Assembly (NCBI GenBank): GCA_049999725.1
Contig: JBNGIS010021928.1
Coordinates: forward strand, 28,431-92,430
DNA from: Haplomitrium mnioides
Taxonomy: Eukaryota; Marchantiophyta; Haplomitriopsida; Calobryales
DNA: 64,000 bases
Direction: 5' to 3'
Part shown: positions 1 to 13,036 of the stretch, piece by piece
How positions within the stretch are numbered: position 1 is the stretch's first letter
How the letters are laid out: each line of letters starts with the position of its first letter
Translations under genes and position numbers: made by a program
The notes under the pieces: model-generated
Database searches by the model: none
The model's input: the letters and a program-made list of their open reading frames with translations, nothing else
What the model was told of the DNA's origin: nothing

Positions 1-3000
1 ACAAGCTCCAAGCTATTAGTGGTAATATGAGATCCAAGTGACATGAACACATATAGCTTCTAAGAAAATGGTGGCAACATGCCATCTCCAGTAGCATCAA
101 TACACAAGCATTACGCAAATGGTGACAATATGTGATCTCAAGTGACATAAACACACATCACAAGTAGCACCAATGCACAAGCTCAAAGCTAGTAATGGAA
201 ACATGGGATCTAAGTGACATAAACACAGACAATTTTTAAGACAATGGTGGCAATATGCTATCTTGAGTAGCATCAATGCACAAGCATTAAGCTAATGTTG
301 GCAACATGTGATCTCAAGTGATAAAAAAAACACATACACAAGCATTAAGCCAATGATGGCAATATGTGATCTTGAATGACAAAAAAAAAGATACAAAAGT
401 ATTAAGCCAATGGTGGCAATATGTGATCTAGAGTGACAAAAAAACACATATGAAGTAACATTAATACACAATCTCTAAGCTAATAGTGGAAATATGAGAT
501 CCAAGTGACATAAACACACATAGCTTCTAAGACAATGGTGCCAACATGCTAAGTCGAGTAGCATCAACACACAAGCATTAAGCATATGGTGGAAATATGT
601 GATTTCAAGTGATATAAACACATATCTTGAGTAGCATCAATGCACAACCTCTAAGCTAGTAATGGAAATATGGGATCTAAGTGACATAAACACACACAAT
701 TTTTAATACAATGGTGGCAACATGCTATTTCTAGTAGCATCAATGCATAAGTATTAAACCTATGGTGGAAATATGTGATCTCGAGTGATAAAAAAACACA
801 TACACAAGCAATAAGCCAATAATTGCAATATGTGATCTCGAGTGACAAAAAAACACATGCACAAGCATTAGGCCAATGGTGGTAATATGTGATCTTGAAT
901 GACAAAAAAACGCACCTGGTGTAGCATCAATGCAAAAGCTCTAAGCTAATAATGGCAATATAAGATCCGAGTGACATAAACACAAATAGCTTCTAAGACA
1001 ATGGTTGCAAAATGCTATTTCGAGTAGCATCAATACACAAGCATGAAATCAATGGTGGCAATATCGCATCTCAAGTGACAGAAGAACACATATAAAAGCA
1101 TTAATCCAATGATGGCAATATAAGATCTTGATTGATAGAAAACATATACACAAGCATTAAGCTAATGGTGGCAATATGTAATCTCTCCTAATAGAAAAAC
1201 ACATGTGGAGTAGCATCAATACACAAGCTCTCAACTAGAAGTAGCAACATCAGATCCAAGTAACATAAACACACATAGCTTCCGAGACAATGGTGGTATA
1301 ATGCTATCTCAAGTAGCATGAATACACAAGCATTGAGCCAATGGTGGCAACATGTGATCTCGGCTGACAAAAAAACAGATGCACAACGATTAAGCCATTG
1401 ATGGCAATATGTGATCTCAAGTGATAGAAAACAACATGCACAAGCATTAAGCCAATGGTGGCAATATACGATTTCAAGTGACAAAAAAAATATGTGGAGT
1501 AGCTATAATACACACGCTCTAAGCTAATAATGGCAATATAAGTTTTGAGTAACATAAACACACATAACTTCTATGTTAATGGTGGCAATATGCTATCTCG
1601 AGTAGTATCAATACACTAGCATTAAGCCAATGGTGGCAACATGCAATCTCGAGTGACAAAATACATACACAAGCATTAAGCCAATTGTGGCAATATGTGA
1701 TCTCAAGTGACATTAACACACATCTAGAGTAGCATCAATACACAAGCTCTAAGCTATTAATGGCAATATGGGATCTAAGTGATATAAACACACACAATCT
1801 ATAAGACAATGGTGGCAATATGCTTTCTCAAGTAGCATCAATGCACAAGCACTAACCAAATAGTGATAATATGTGATGTTGAGTGAAAAAAAAACTTATA
1901 CACAAGCATTAGCCACATTATGGCAATATATCATCTCGATTGACAAAAAAACACATACACAAGCATTTAGCCAATGATAGCAATATGTTTTCTTGAGTGA
2001 CAAGAAAACACATATGAAGTAGCATCAATACAAAAGCTCTAAACTAATAGTGGAAATGTGATATATGAGTGACGTAAACACACATAGCTTCTAAGACAAT
2101 GGTGGCAATATGCTTTCACAAGTAGCATCACTACAGAAACATTAAACCAACATTGGCAATGTTTAATCTCAAGTGACAAAAAAACATTCACACAAGCGTT
2201 AAGCCAATGATGGCAATATGTGATCTCGAGTGACAAAAAAACACATATAGAGTAGCATCAATAAACAAGCTCCAAGCTTATAGTGATAATAAGAGATCTA
2301 AGTGATACAAACACACAAAACTTTTATGACAATTATGGTGGCAACATGCTCTCTTTAGTAGTATCACAACAGAAGAATTAGACCAATGGTGGCAATATGT
2401 AATCTTGAGTGACAAAAAAACACATACACAAACATAAAGACAATGGTGGCAATATGTAGTCTTGAGTGACAAAAAAGTAAGCACACAAGCACTAAGTCAA
2501 TGATGGCATTATGTGATCTCAAGTAACAAAAAAACACATATGGAGTAGCATCAATGCACAAGCTCCAAGCTATTAGTGGCAATGTGAGATCTAGGTGACA
2601 TAAACACACATTGCTTTTAAGATAATGGTGGCAACATGCTATCTCGAGTAGTATCAATACACAAGCATCAAGCCATTGGTGGCAATATGTGATCTCAAAC
2701 AACACAAACACTCATCTCGAGTAGCAACAATACACAAGCTCTAAGCTAATAATGGTAATATAGGATCTCACTCATATAAACACATACAAGTTTTAATACA
2801 AATGTGGCAACATGCTATCTCGAGTAGCATCAATGCACATGCAGTAAGCCAATAGTGGAAATATGTGATCTCGAGTGACAAAAAAATCACATACACAAGC
2901 ACTAAGCCAATGATAGCAATATGTGGTCTCAAGTGACAAAAAACACATACCCAAGCATTAAGCCAGTGAGAAAAATATGTGATCTCCACTGACAAAACAA

Positions 3001-5915
3001 CACACCTTCTGTAGCAACAATACACAGACTCTAAACTAGTAATGGGAATATGTGATCTGAGTGACATAAAGACACATATCTTCTTAGGCAGTGGTGGCAA
3101 TGTGCTATTTGGAGTGGCATCAATACACAAGCATTAAGTCAACGATGGCAATACCTAATCTCAAGTAACAAAAAAACACGTACACAAGCATTAAGTCAAT
3201 GATGGCAATATGTGATCTCATGTGACGGAAAAACACATGCACAACTATTAAGCCAATGGTGGTCATATGTGATCTCAAGTGACAAAAAAAAACACATGGA
3301 GTAGCATCAATAGACAAGCTTTAAGCTAATAGTGGCAAAATGAGATTCAATTGGCATAATTACACATAGCTTCTATGCCAATGGTGGCAATATGCTATCT
3401 TGAGTTGCATCAATACACAAGAATAAAGCTTATGGTGGCAATATGTGATCTCTATTGACAAAAAAACACATACTTAAGCACTAAGCTAATGGTGGCAATA
3501 TGTGATCTCAAGTGAAAAAGAAAACACATATGGAGTAGCATCAATTCACAAGCTCTAAGCCATTATTGGCAACATGAGATCTGAGTGATATAAACACACA
3601 TAGTTTCTTAGACAATGGTGGCATTATGTTATCTCGAGTAGCATCAATACACAAGCATTGAGCTGACAATGGCAATTTGTGATCTCGAGTGAAAAAAAAA
3701 CACATACACAAACATTAAGCCAAAGATGGCTATATGTGATCTCAAGTGACTGAAAAACACATACATAAGCATTAAGCCAACAGTGGCAATATGTGATCTT
3801 GAGTGATAAAAAAAACTGATGGAGTAGCATCAATGCACAAGCTCTAAGCTAGTACATGCAATATGAGATTCGAGTGACATAAACACATATATCTTCTAAG
3901 ACAAGGGTGGCAATATGCTATCTTGAGTAGCATCAATACACAAGCATTAAGCCAATGGTAGAAATATGTGATTTCGAGTGACAAAAAAGAACATACATAA
4001 GCATTAAGCCAATGGTGGCATTATGTGATCTCGAGTGACAAAAAAACACATATGGAGTAACATCAATGCACAAGCTCCAAGCTAATAGAGGCAATGAGAG
4101 ATCCGAGTGTCATAAACACACAAAACTTCTAATACAATGGTGGCAATATGCTATCTCGAGTAGCATCAATACACAAACATTAAGCAAATAGTGGCAATAA
4201 GTGATCTCAAGTAGCATCAATAGACAAGCATCAAGCCAATGGTGGCATTAAGTGATCTTGAGTGACAAACAAACACATGCAAAAACATAAAGCCAATGGT
4301 GGCAACATGTGATCTCAAGTGACAAAAAAACAAACACACAACCACTAAACCAATGGTGGTAGAATGTGATCTCAAGTGACAAAATAACACGTATAGAAGC
4401 ATTAAGAATTTGATGGCAATATGTGATCTCGAGTGAGAGAAAAACACAAACACAAGCATTAAGCCAATGGTGGCAATATGTGATCTTGAGTGATATAAAA
4501 ATACATATGGAGTAGCATCAATACACAAGCTCTAAGCTAGTAGTGGGCATATGAGATTTGAGTGACATAAACACACATAGCTGCTAAGACAAGGGTGACA
4601 ATATGTTATCTTGAGTAGCATCAACGCACAAGCATTAAGCCAATGGTGGCAATCTGTGATCTCGAGTGACAAAAAAATGCATACACAAGCATTTAGCCAA
4701 TGGTGGCAATATGTGATCTCGAGTGACAAAAAAACACATATGAAGTAGCATCAATACACAAGCTTCAAGCTAATAGTGGCAATGAGATTTTGTAGTGAAA
4801 TAAACACAACAAAATTCTAAGACAATGATGGCAATATGGTATCTCTAGTAGCATCAATCCAATAGTGGCAACAAGTGATCTTGAGTGACAAAAAAGTACA
4901 TACACAAACATAAAGCCAATGAGAGCAACATGTCATCTCAAGTGACAGGAAAAAAAACATATAAGCACTTAGCCAATGGTGGCAATATGTGATCTTGAGT
5001 GACATAAAAACACATATGGAATAGCATAAATACACAAGCTCTAAGCTATTAGTGGCAATATAAGATCCGAGTGATATAAACACATATAGCTTCTAAGACA
5101 ATGGTGGGAACATGCTATCTCAAGTAGCATCAATACACAAGTATTAAGCCAATGGTGGCATTATGTGATCTCAATTGACTTAAAAACACAACTCAAGTAG
5201 CATCAGTACACAAGCTTTAAGCTAAAAATTGCAATGTGAGATCTGAGTGATGTAAACATACACAACTTTTAAGACAATGGTGGCAATATACTATCTCGAA
5301 TAACATCAATGCATAAACATTAACCTAATGGTGGCAATATGTGATATCAAGTGACAAAAAAACACATACACAAGCATTAAGCCAATTATAGCAATATGTG
5401 ATCTCAAGTGATAAAAGAACACATACATAAGAATTAAATCAGTGGTGGCAATAAAGGATCTCAAGTGACAAGAAAATACGTACACAAGCATTAAGCCAAT
5501 GATAGCAATATGTGATTTCCAATGACAGAAAAACACATACACAAGCATTAAGCCAATGATGGCAATATGTAATATATAGTGATAGAAAAACACACATGAA
5601 GTAGCATCAATACACAAACTTTAAGCTAACAATGCCAATATAATAGTAGTGTGTGATCTCGATGACAAAAAAAACATATTTATAAGCATTAAGCCAATGG
5701 TGGCAATATTGTATCTCAAGTGACAAAAAAAGATACTTAGAGTAGCATCAATACACAACCTCTAAGCTAATAGTGGCAATATGAGATCCAAAACACACAT
5801 AACTTCTAAGACATTGGTGACAATATGCTATCTCAAGTAGTAATACACAAGCATTAAGCCAATGGTGGCAATATGTGATCTCAAGTGACATAAACACACA
5901 TTTGTAGTAGCATCA
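1..5915. repeat. Satellite array, domain I (mixed 51/53/57/73-bp units)
   Basis: Tandem degenerate units all begin with CAATGGTGGCAATATGYGAT followed by CTCRAGT. Four endings alternate: a 51-bp unit ending in AGCATCAATACACAAGCTCTAAGC, a 53-bp unit ending in ACATAGCTTCCAAGA, a 57-bp unit with an A7 tract and CACAAGCATTAAGC, and a 73-bp unit that joins the A-tract to the AGCATCAA ending. The order is irregular, so this is a loose higher-order repeat. The 57-bp unit is a multiple of three and keeps minus-strand reading frames open with a 19-residue periodicity. I do not regard these as genes. No gene is seen in this stretch. Confidence 0.92.
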
Positions 5916-8255
5916 ATATAGGAGCTCTAAGCTAGTAATGACAATATGGGATGTAAGTAACATAAACACACATAGCTTTTAAGAAAATAGTGGCAATATG
6001 CTATCTCGAATAGCATCAATGCCCAAGTATTAAGTTAAAAATGGCAATATGTGATTTTGTGTGACATAAACACACATAGCTTCCAAGAGAATGGTGGCAC
6101 TATACAATCTTAAGTAGCATCAATACACAAATTCTAAGCTAATGATGGAAATATGCGATCTCGAGGGATATTAACACACATGGCTTTCAAATCAATGGTA
6201 GTAATATGGGATCTCGAGTAGCATCAATGCACAAGTTCTAAGCTAATGATGGCAATATGTGATCTTGAGTGATATAAACATATATAGCTTCCAAGACAAT
6301 GTTGCCAATGTTCAATCTCGAGAAGCATCAATAAACAAGTTCTAAGCTAATGATGGCAATATGCGATCTCGAGTGATGCAAACACATATAGCTTTCAAGA
6401 CAATGGTGGCAATATGCAATCTCGAGTAGTATCAATACACAAGTTCCAAGCAAATAGTGGCAATATGCGATATTGAGTGATATAAGCACACATAGCTTTT
6501 AAGAAAATGGTAGCACTATGCAAGCTCAACTTGTATTAATGCACAAGCATTGAGCCAATGGTGGCAATATGCAAGCTTGAGTAGCATCAATACATGAGCA
6601 TTAAGCTTATGGTGGTAATATACAATCTCAAGTGATATAAATACACATAGCTTCCAAGACAATGGTGGCAATATACAAGCTTGACTAACATGCATTAAGC
6701 CAATGGTAGCAATATGCAATCAGGAGTAGCATCAATGCACATCATTAAGCCAATGGTGACAATAAGTAATCTTGAGTGACATAAACACACATAGCTTCTA
6801 AGACAATGGTGGCAATATGTGATCTCGAGTAGCATCAATACACAAGCTCTAAGCTAATGATGGCAATATGTGATCTAGAGTGATATAAATACACATATCT
6901 TCCAAACAATGGTGGCAATGTGCAATATTGAGTAGCATTAATACACAAGCATTAAGCTCATGGTGGCAATATGCAATATCGAGTGACATAAACACACATA
7001 ACTTCCAAGACAATGGTGCAAATTTGCAATCTTGGGTAATATACTCTAAGCCAATGATAGAAATATGCTAATTTGAATGATATAAACCCATATAACTTGC
7101 ATTAACTTGTGGAAATATGCAGTCTCAAGTACCTTTAATAACCAACCTCTAAGCCAATGGTGGTTATATGCAATCTCAAGTGATATAAACACGCATAGCT
7201 TCCAAGATAATGATGGTAATATGTGATCTCGAGTAGCATCAATGCTTTAGCTTTAAGCCAATTGTGGCAATATACGATCTTGAGTGGCATAAACACACAT
7301 AGCTCACAAGATAATGGTGGAAATACGCGATCTCGAGTAATATCAATACACAAGCTCTAAGAAAATAGTGGCAATATGCGATCTTGAATGAGATAAACAC
7401 ATATAGCTTCCATAAGAATGGTGGCAATATACGATCTCAAGTAACATCAACAACCAAGCTCTAAGCTAGTCGTGGCAATAAGTGATATCAAGACGTAAAC
7501 ACATATAGCTTCCAAGTTAATGGTGGGTATATGCAATTTCCAGTAGCATTAAGAAACAAGCTCCAAGCCAATTGTGGCAATATACAATCTCCAAGTGATA
7601 TAAAGACATATAGCTTCCAAGAAAATGGTGGCAATATCTGATCTTGAATAGGATCAATACACAAACCCTAAGTCAATTATCGTGGCAATATGGGATCTCA
7701 AGTAAAATAAACACAAATAGCTTCAAAGACAATGGTGGCAATATGTGATTTTGATGAGCATCAATACACAACCTCTAAGCCAATAGTGGCAATATGCGAT
7801 CTCAAGTAATGTAAACACACAAAGATTTCAAGAGAATAGTGGCAATATGTTATCTCAAGTAGTATCATTACACAAGCATTAAGCCAATGGTTGCAATATG
7901 TGATCTGGAGTGACATAAACACACATAGCTTCCAAGACAATGCTAGCAACATGCGATCTGATTCGAGTAGCATCAATACACAAGCTCTATGCTAATGATA
8001 ACAATATGCGATCTCAAGTGATATAAACACACATAGCTTCCAAGATAATGGTGCCAATATGCAATCTCGAATAGCATCAATGCACAACCATTAAACCAAT
8101 GGTGGCAATATGCAATCTCAAGTATCATCAATGTATGAGTATTAAGCCAGCAGGGGCAATATGCAATCTTGAGTGACATAAACACACATAGCTTCCAAGA
8201 CAATGGTGGTAATTTGCAATATTGAGTAGTATCAATACACAGGCTCTATGTCAAT
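5916..8255. repeat. Satellite array, domain II (about 104-bp dimer), left part
   Basis: Here the 57- and 73-bp A-tract units are absent and the 51-bp and 53-bp units alternate, giving a dimer of about 104 bp (CTCGAGTAGCATCAATACAC unit, then CTCAAGTGACATAAACACAC unit). The array is cut at 8255/8256 by a chromovirus and resumes in phase at 13497. The last five bases (8251-8255, tcaat) form the left target-site duplication of that element. Confidence 0.9.
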
Positions 8256-8738
8256 TTTAATGGTACAACCATGATGTGGTGCTATTTATAAGAAAGTAGA
8301 GAGGAGTGAAAGAAATGGTAGAAAGTGACTTTTAGAGTTGAAATCATTTTAAAGCTACATGCTTTTGAAGCTACTTTTAGGACTAAAGTGAGATAAGATA
8401 ACTTGCCTTCAAAGTTACTTTTGTAGAAGTGAGATTAGATCACTTTTAGGGTTGAGAGTAGAAGTGACTTGTAAGTGGTCACTTTTAGGGCTAAAATTGG
8501 AAATGACTTGTAAGTGAAGGAAGGGGGATGACACCTTCTTCTTTTGTATAAATAGAAGAGCTTCACAGCCCCACTCCTCATTCCGGAGTTCCTCTCATTT
8601 CATTTTGGCTCTTTGGTTGCTTGGCTTTGGCTTGCATTCTTGGCTTTTACTTGCTTATTAGACTAGAGTTGCATAACTCTATTAGAGTTATCTTGGAGTT
8701 GTTACTTATTTGGAAGTTGGTCTTTGAGTTCTTTTGTA
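8256..8738 (+). repeat. 5' LTR of chromovirus
   Basis: A 483-bp LTR, homologous over its length to 13037-13496. The terminal TG has decayed to TT, and the right end reads TTTTGTA where the 3' LTR has TTTTACA. A TATA-like CTTTTGTATAAATAGAAG at about 8542-8559 is a probable promoter, and transcription would start just downstream. The spurious open frame at 8621-8824 lies over the LTR and is not a gene. Confidence 0.9.
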
Positions 8739-8739
8739 T

Positions 8740-8751
8740 TGGTATTAGAGT
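8740..8751 (+). other. Primer binding site, initiator tRNA-Met type
   Basis: TGGTATTAGAGT lies two bases inside the 5' LTR and matches the common plant PBS TGGTATCAGAGC with two substitutions. Its position fixes the LTR boundary and the plus orientation of the element. Confidence 0.88.
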
Positions 8752-8777
8752 TACAGTTCTTTTTTGTAGAGAGTTAA

Positions 8778-9612
8778 ATGGAGAATCAAGAAGCAAGAAT
8801 TCAAGCAATGCAACAATAAATTGAACATCTTTCTTACCTTTTGGAAGTTCAAATGCAAATGGGAAAATTGGCATATTTTTGAGAAGAAGAAAGTCATGTA
8901 AAGTTTCCCAAATCAAAAGCATATGATGGGAAGACGGTTCCTAAGACATTTGAAAATTTCTTGTTTGATTGCTAGAAATACTTTGAGGCTACAAATATTA
9001 GATAAGATGGTCGAAGAATTCTATTTGCTGCAAGTTGATTGAAAGGAGTGGCAAAAACTTGGTGGAAATACCAAATAGAGCAAGCTCAACATGGATTTGT
9101 TACTCCAACTGCTTCTTGGCAAGAGTTCAAAGAAGTGGTGAATTAAAGATTTAGGGTTTTGAATGCTCCAAAGGTGGCAAGAGATCGATTGGCAAAATTG
9201 AAGCAACTCGGTACAGTGAGGAGCTAAATCACATAATCTCAAAATATCATTATGCAAATTTCTAATATGGGTGAGGGAGAAGATTTTAGATTTCTTTGTT
9301 TGAAGATTGAAGCCTCACATTATAATGGAAGTGACAATGAGAGAGCCCTCTCAACTAGAAGAAGCAATGCGCATGGCTAAACAATATGACTTATTGCTAG
9401 CAACTACCGAACTTGGGCGACATCTACAACAAGCTTTACCAAATGTTTGTTTGCCACCAAATGAGGTTGTACCTATGGAGATTAATAGGGTGCAAAGAGT
9501 GATACTCACCAATGTAGAGCATAAGCGCCTATACCAAAGTGGAGGATATTCTTATTGTCGACTTGGCCATTTGATTGCAAATTGCCCATGTTGCCAAGGT
9601 TGACCACGTGCT
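8778..9612 (+). pseudogene. Chromovirus gag (capsid and degenerate zinc knuckle)
   Basis: The frame opens with ATG at 8778, 40 bases after the LTR, and encodes a Retrotrans_gag-like region (KTWWKYQIEQAQ, then ASWQEFKEV) followed by a nucleocapsid zinc knuckle reading YCRLGHLIANC at 9550-9585. The first cysteine of the CCHC box is lost. Several in-frame stops (for example in the first 15 codons and near 9145) and at least one frameshift make it non-functional. The family product forms the virus-like particle in the cytoplasm and binds the genomic RNA. Confidence 0.8.
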
Positions 9613-9689
9613 CTTGTTCAAGCAGCAATTATTGAAGATGAAAATCATGGAAATGACAAACCTCAATAAAAAACAATCAAGCAATTTAC

Positions 9690-10100
9690 TGAGAGCTTGA
9701 CTAACTATAATGGAATTAAAAGCTCAATAAGAATTCAAAGCACCTTGTTTCATCTAGATTGTGTGGTTGATGAGCATTCATGTAGAATGTTGGTAGATTG
9801 TGGAAGTTTTTAAAATTTCATGTCATTACGTTTTGCAAAAAAAAATCAAAGCTTAAACTTTGCCTGTTAAGGAAAGTTTTGTGACTGTGGCCGATGGCCA
9901 AAACATGAGGTTTGCCACTTGCAAAAGCCATTTCTACGAATTGGTAAAGAGTATAAAAAATCTATGAGTTTTATTATCACACCAATATAATATGGCATTA
10001 ATTTGGGCTTGCCTTGGCTTGAAGATCTATCTGCTCAAGTTGGTTGAGCAAAATGACAAATTCAAATTACTTTATAGGGAAAGAAATTTCTTATAAGGTG
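9690..10100 (+). pseudogene. Chromovirus aspartic protease remnant
   Basis: A protease-like segment contains HSCRMLVDCGSF at about 9778-9813, where active family members have an aspartate-serine/threonine-glycine triad. Here it reads DCG, and a stop follows immediately. Downstream, a GINLGLPWLED-like motif at 9990-10026 matches the conserved end of the plant gypsy protease region. It lies between gag and RT as expected. Multiple stops are present. Confidence 0.7.
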
Positions 10101-10110
10101 TCTGACACCA

Positions 10111-10830
10111 TTGGTGAAGAGGCCCAAATCAGTTCAGCATAATACTTTGATGGAGAAAGAGTTACACTTCTTTGTGTGGATCAAGCCTATCGTGAACTTG
10201 GATAAAGAGGGAGGGAAATCTGTACCGACCTCAATGATTGATGATGTTTTGAAGAATTTTTTAAATGTGTTTCCATATGTTTTGCCAAAAGAGTTATTAG
10301 ATGATCGAAGAATGCCCTTTCGGATTGAGTTACTACTTTTTATAATCGGCTTATATATCAATTATCGCCATAAGAGTTGGGAGAGCTTCGTAAGATCTTG
10401 GCAGATCTTCTTGAGAAGAATTTAATTCGACATAGTACTTTGCATTGGGGAGCACCAGTATTCTTTGCACCAAATAAAGATGGTGAATTTTGTCTTTGTA
10501 CATATTATCGCGAGTTGAATTATCAAACAGTAAAGAATAATTATTCTTTACCACGTATTCATGATTTGTTGGATAAATTGAGTGGTGCGCAACTCTTTTC
10601 CAAGTTGGATCTTCAAAGTGGCTATTGGCAAATTCCTATCAAGCCAAGTGATGTGCCAAGACAACTTTTTGCACGAGGTATGGGTATTTTGAGAGGAAGG
10701 TCCTTATATTTGGTTTCACTAATGCTTTGGCCATATTCATTGATCAAATGTATCAAATTTTTGATGAGTTATTGGATAAGTCAGTTTTGGTATTCTTGGA
10801 TGACATTTCTATTTTTAGTAAACTAAAGTT
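10111..10830 (+). pseudogene. Chromovirus reverse transcriptase
   Basis: An RT domain in two or three frames. The N-terminal part (VFPYVLPKELL, 10264-10302) runs into a frameshift near 10350. The next frame has LEKNLIRHSTLHWGAPVFF, then YRELNYQTVKNNYSLPRIHD and [20 protein letters not shown]. After another shift the catalytic box VFLDDISIF appears at 10789-10815. This is the classical plant Ty3/gypsy RT order. The active-site DD is preserved, but the frame is not. Confidence 0.9.
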
Positions 10831-11087
10831 GAGCATCGCAATCATCTAAAAGAAGTATTGCAAAGGTTGTGCAATTGGAAGTTTTATTGCAAAAGATCTA
10901 AGTGTGAATTTTGGAAGTAAATGGCTACTTACCTAGAGCACAAGGTGTCTCTGGATGGTATCAAGACAGAAAAAGAGAAAACTAAGGCTATCATGGAGTG
11001 GCCAACACCAAAGGACATTAGAGCCTTCAATGAATTGACAAGCTTTCAATGAATTGGTCAAGTTTCAATGAACCGCTAAAGAGAAAA

Positions 11088-11525
11088 CGACATTTCAACA
11101 ACTCAAGGATGTAAGCTCTTCTTGTCTTATTCTACAACCATATGATCTAAAGGCATGTTGTATAGTTGACTTTGATGCTTCTAATTTCTTTATTGGAGTA
11201 GTTTTACAACAAGAGTTTGAGAATGGACTTCATCCAATTGCCTTCCTGTCACATTGACTAAATTCGGTGGAGAGAAATTATTTTGCAATGGATCAAGAGC
11301 AATTGACAATGGTTTATACTACCAAAGTGTGAAAACACTATCTTTTGAGAAGATATGTACTTATGCGCGCAGATTACAAGCCATTGTTACAAATGATCCA
11401 TTTGGAAAATATGATAAGTTGTGATCATCGATGTGAAGATCAATTGCAACTATTCGATATCAAGTGAAAGTAAAAGCTTGGAAGGTTCCACACCATTCTT
11501 GATACACTATCACGAAAGCCAGATC
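11088..11525 (+). pseudogene. Chromovirus RNase H
   Basis: The segment encodes VDFDASNFFIGVVLQQ (about 11167-11214), HPIAFLSH, ERNYFAMDQE and finally DTLSRKPDH at about 11502-11528. These are the ordered landmarks of gypsy RNase H, which removes the RNA strand during cDNA synthesis. Stops interrupt it at about 11257 and 11330. It sits directly between RT and integrase. Confidence 0.82.
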
Positions 11526-11545
11526 ATCGATTTTATACAATAGAG

Positions 11546-12440
11546 GTGGTCAACATTAGCATGTTACAACTTGATGAGGCAACTAGAAAACATTATCACC
11601 AAATACTACAAGAAGATGTTTTCCTTAGTCTTCTTCACACAAGATTAGCAATAAAAGATAGTGAGTATCATTCTTTTTCTATTCAAGATGGTACTTTCTA
11701 TCGAGGCCATCAAATATATGTTCCACAAGATGATACGCTTTGAATGGTTGGTTTACAAGAAGCGCATGACATTACTATCTCAAGGTCTTGGAGTAGACAA
11801 AACTACAAAGTTGCTTCAATGCACTTGGTGGTGGCCCAACTTGGCTCAAGATGTTCATGGATTTGCTCGGTCGTATAAGAGTTATCAATGTAGCAAAGCT
11901 TCAAATCAAAAACCAGCAGGACTTCTTCAGCCACTACCAATTCCTACTGCTTATTAGGAGCATGTAAGTTTGGATCTTGTCACTTCACTTCCAACTATGC
12001 CCTTTGGGTTTACGACTATTGTGGTGTTTGTAGACAAGCTCAGTAAGCATATTTATTTAACATCGACAAGGGATGCAATAGATGCTCTATAATCAACAGA
12101 AATTTACTTTGATATATTATCTTTTGTCATTATGGAATGTCCAAGGTGTTAATATCTGATAGGAATCCATGTTTCACTAAGAAGTTTTGGCAAGAGTTGT
12201 TCAAGCTTTTGGGACCCAAACTCCCTATGTCTATTGCTTATCATCCTCAAACAGATGGGAAAATAGAGCATGTGCATTCATCAATGTTCATCACACCAAT
12301 TGGGGTAGTTTCTTACCAATTGTGGAGTTTGCTACAACAACTCCAAACAAGAAAGTATTGGGTTTTCTCCTTTCTTTCTTAATTCGGGTCAACATCCTCT
12401 TGTTCCTAGTGGTTTGCTCTCTCCTTCTTCTTCCAATGTT
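11546..12440 (+). pseudogene. Chromovirus integrase
   Basis: The segment includes the HHCC-type N-terminal region (EAHD at 11759, then YKSYQCSK at 11883), a core with SLDLVTSLPT (about 11968-11997), the second catalytic region LISDRNPCF (12149) and the third HPQTDGKIEHV (12242-12274). The three DDE acidic residues are still visible. Several frameshifts and stops break the frame. The role in the family is nuclear integration of the cDNA. Confidence 0.86.
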
Positions 12441-12645
12441 CTAAGTACTTCTGCCTTTTTGTCTCGTTTATCTTCTTCTTTGCAAGATGTTTGCAATCTT
12501 ACTATTGCTCAAAATTAGCAAAAACAATATGTTGATAGCCATTGCCGTGATTCCTCTTATGTTCTAGATGACCAATTCATGTTATCTACTCACAATCTCT
12601 CATTGTCTTTAGATACTCAAGTCCATAAGCTATCTCATATTTGGA

Positions 12646-13023
12646 TTGGTCTTTTCTCTATTTCTCAAGTTATTTCTCACGTTGCTTATAAACTTAATCT
12701 TCCTCTTCATTCAAAGATTCATCTTGTGTTCCATATCTCTTAACTTAAGACTTTTGTCTCTAGTCCATTTTCTTTTCCAAATCATGTTCAACATCCTCCT
12801 TTGGTTGTTGTTTTTGATGATCATGAAGAATTCAAAGTGGACCATATTTTGGCAAAAAAGAGTTATTAAGCGAGAGCGACATCCACAAGTTCAATACAAG
12901 CTTTTGTGGAAAGTCTATCCGCTTCTTGATGTTATTTGGGAACCTTATTCAAATCCTGAGAATGCTCAAGAGGTTACTCAATTATTTGAAAGTTTCGGCA
13001 ATGACGATGATGTCATCGATTAA
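12646..13023 (+). pseudogene. Chromodomain at the integrase C-terminus
   Basis: The end of pol encodes VQYKLLWKVYPLLDVIWEP followed by NPENAQEVTQLF at about 12888-12996. This matches the second half of the chromodomain of plant chromoviruses (VKWKGYP..DATWEP..NL). The upstream half (FDDHEEFKVDHILAKK) is in another frame. In this family the chromodomain is thought to guide integration to heterochromatin by binding methylated histone H3. Its presence fits the location of the element inside satellite DNA. Confidence 0.88.
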
Positions 13024-13036
13024 AAGGCAAGGTTTA
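13022..13036 (+). other. Polypurine tract of chromovirus
   Basis: AAAAGGCAAGGTTTA lies directly before the 3' LTR (TGTAATAG at 13037). It is the expected second-strand primer site. Confidence 0.75.

Noticed and set aside
651-8203. Many minus-strand open frames with SLEITYCHHWLNACVCVFL-like repeats
   Set aside because: They follow from the 57-bp satellite unit (19 codons). They shift frame between units, overlap each other, have no start context and show no domain.
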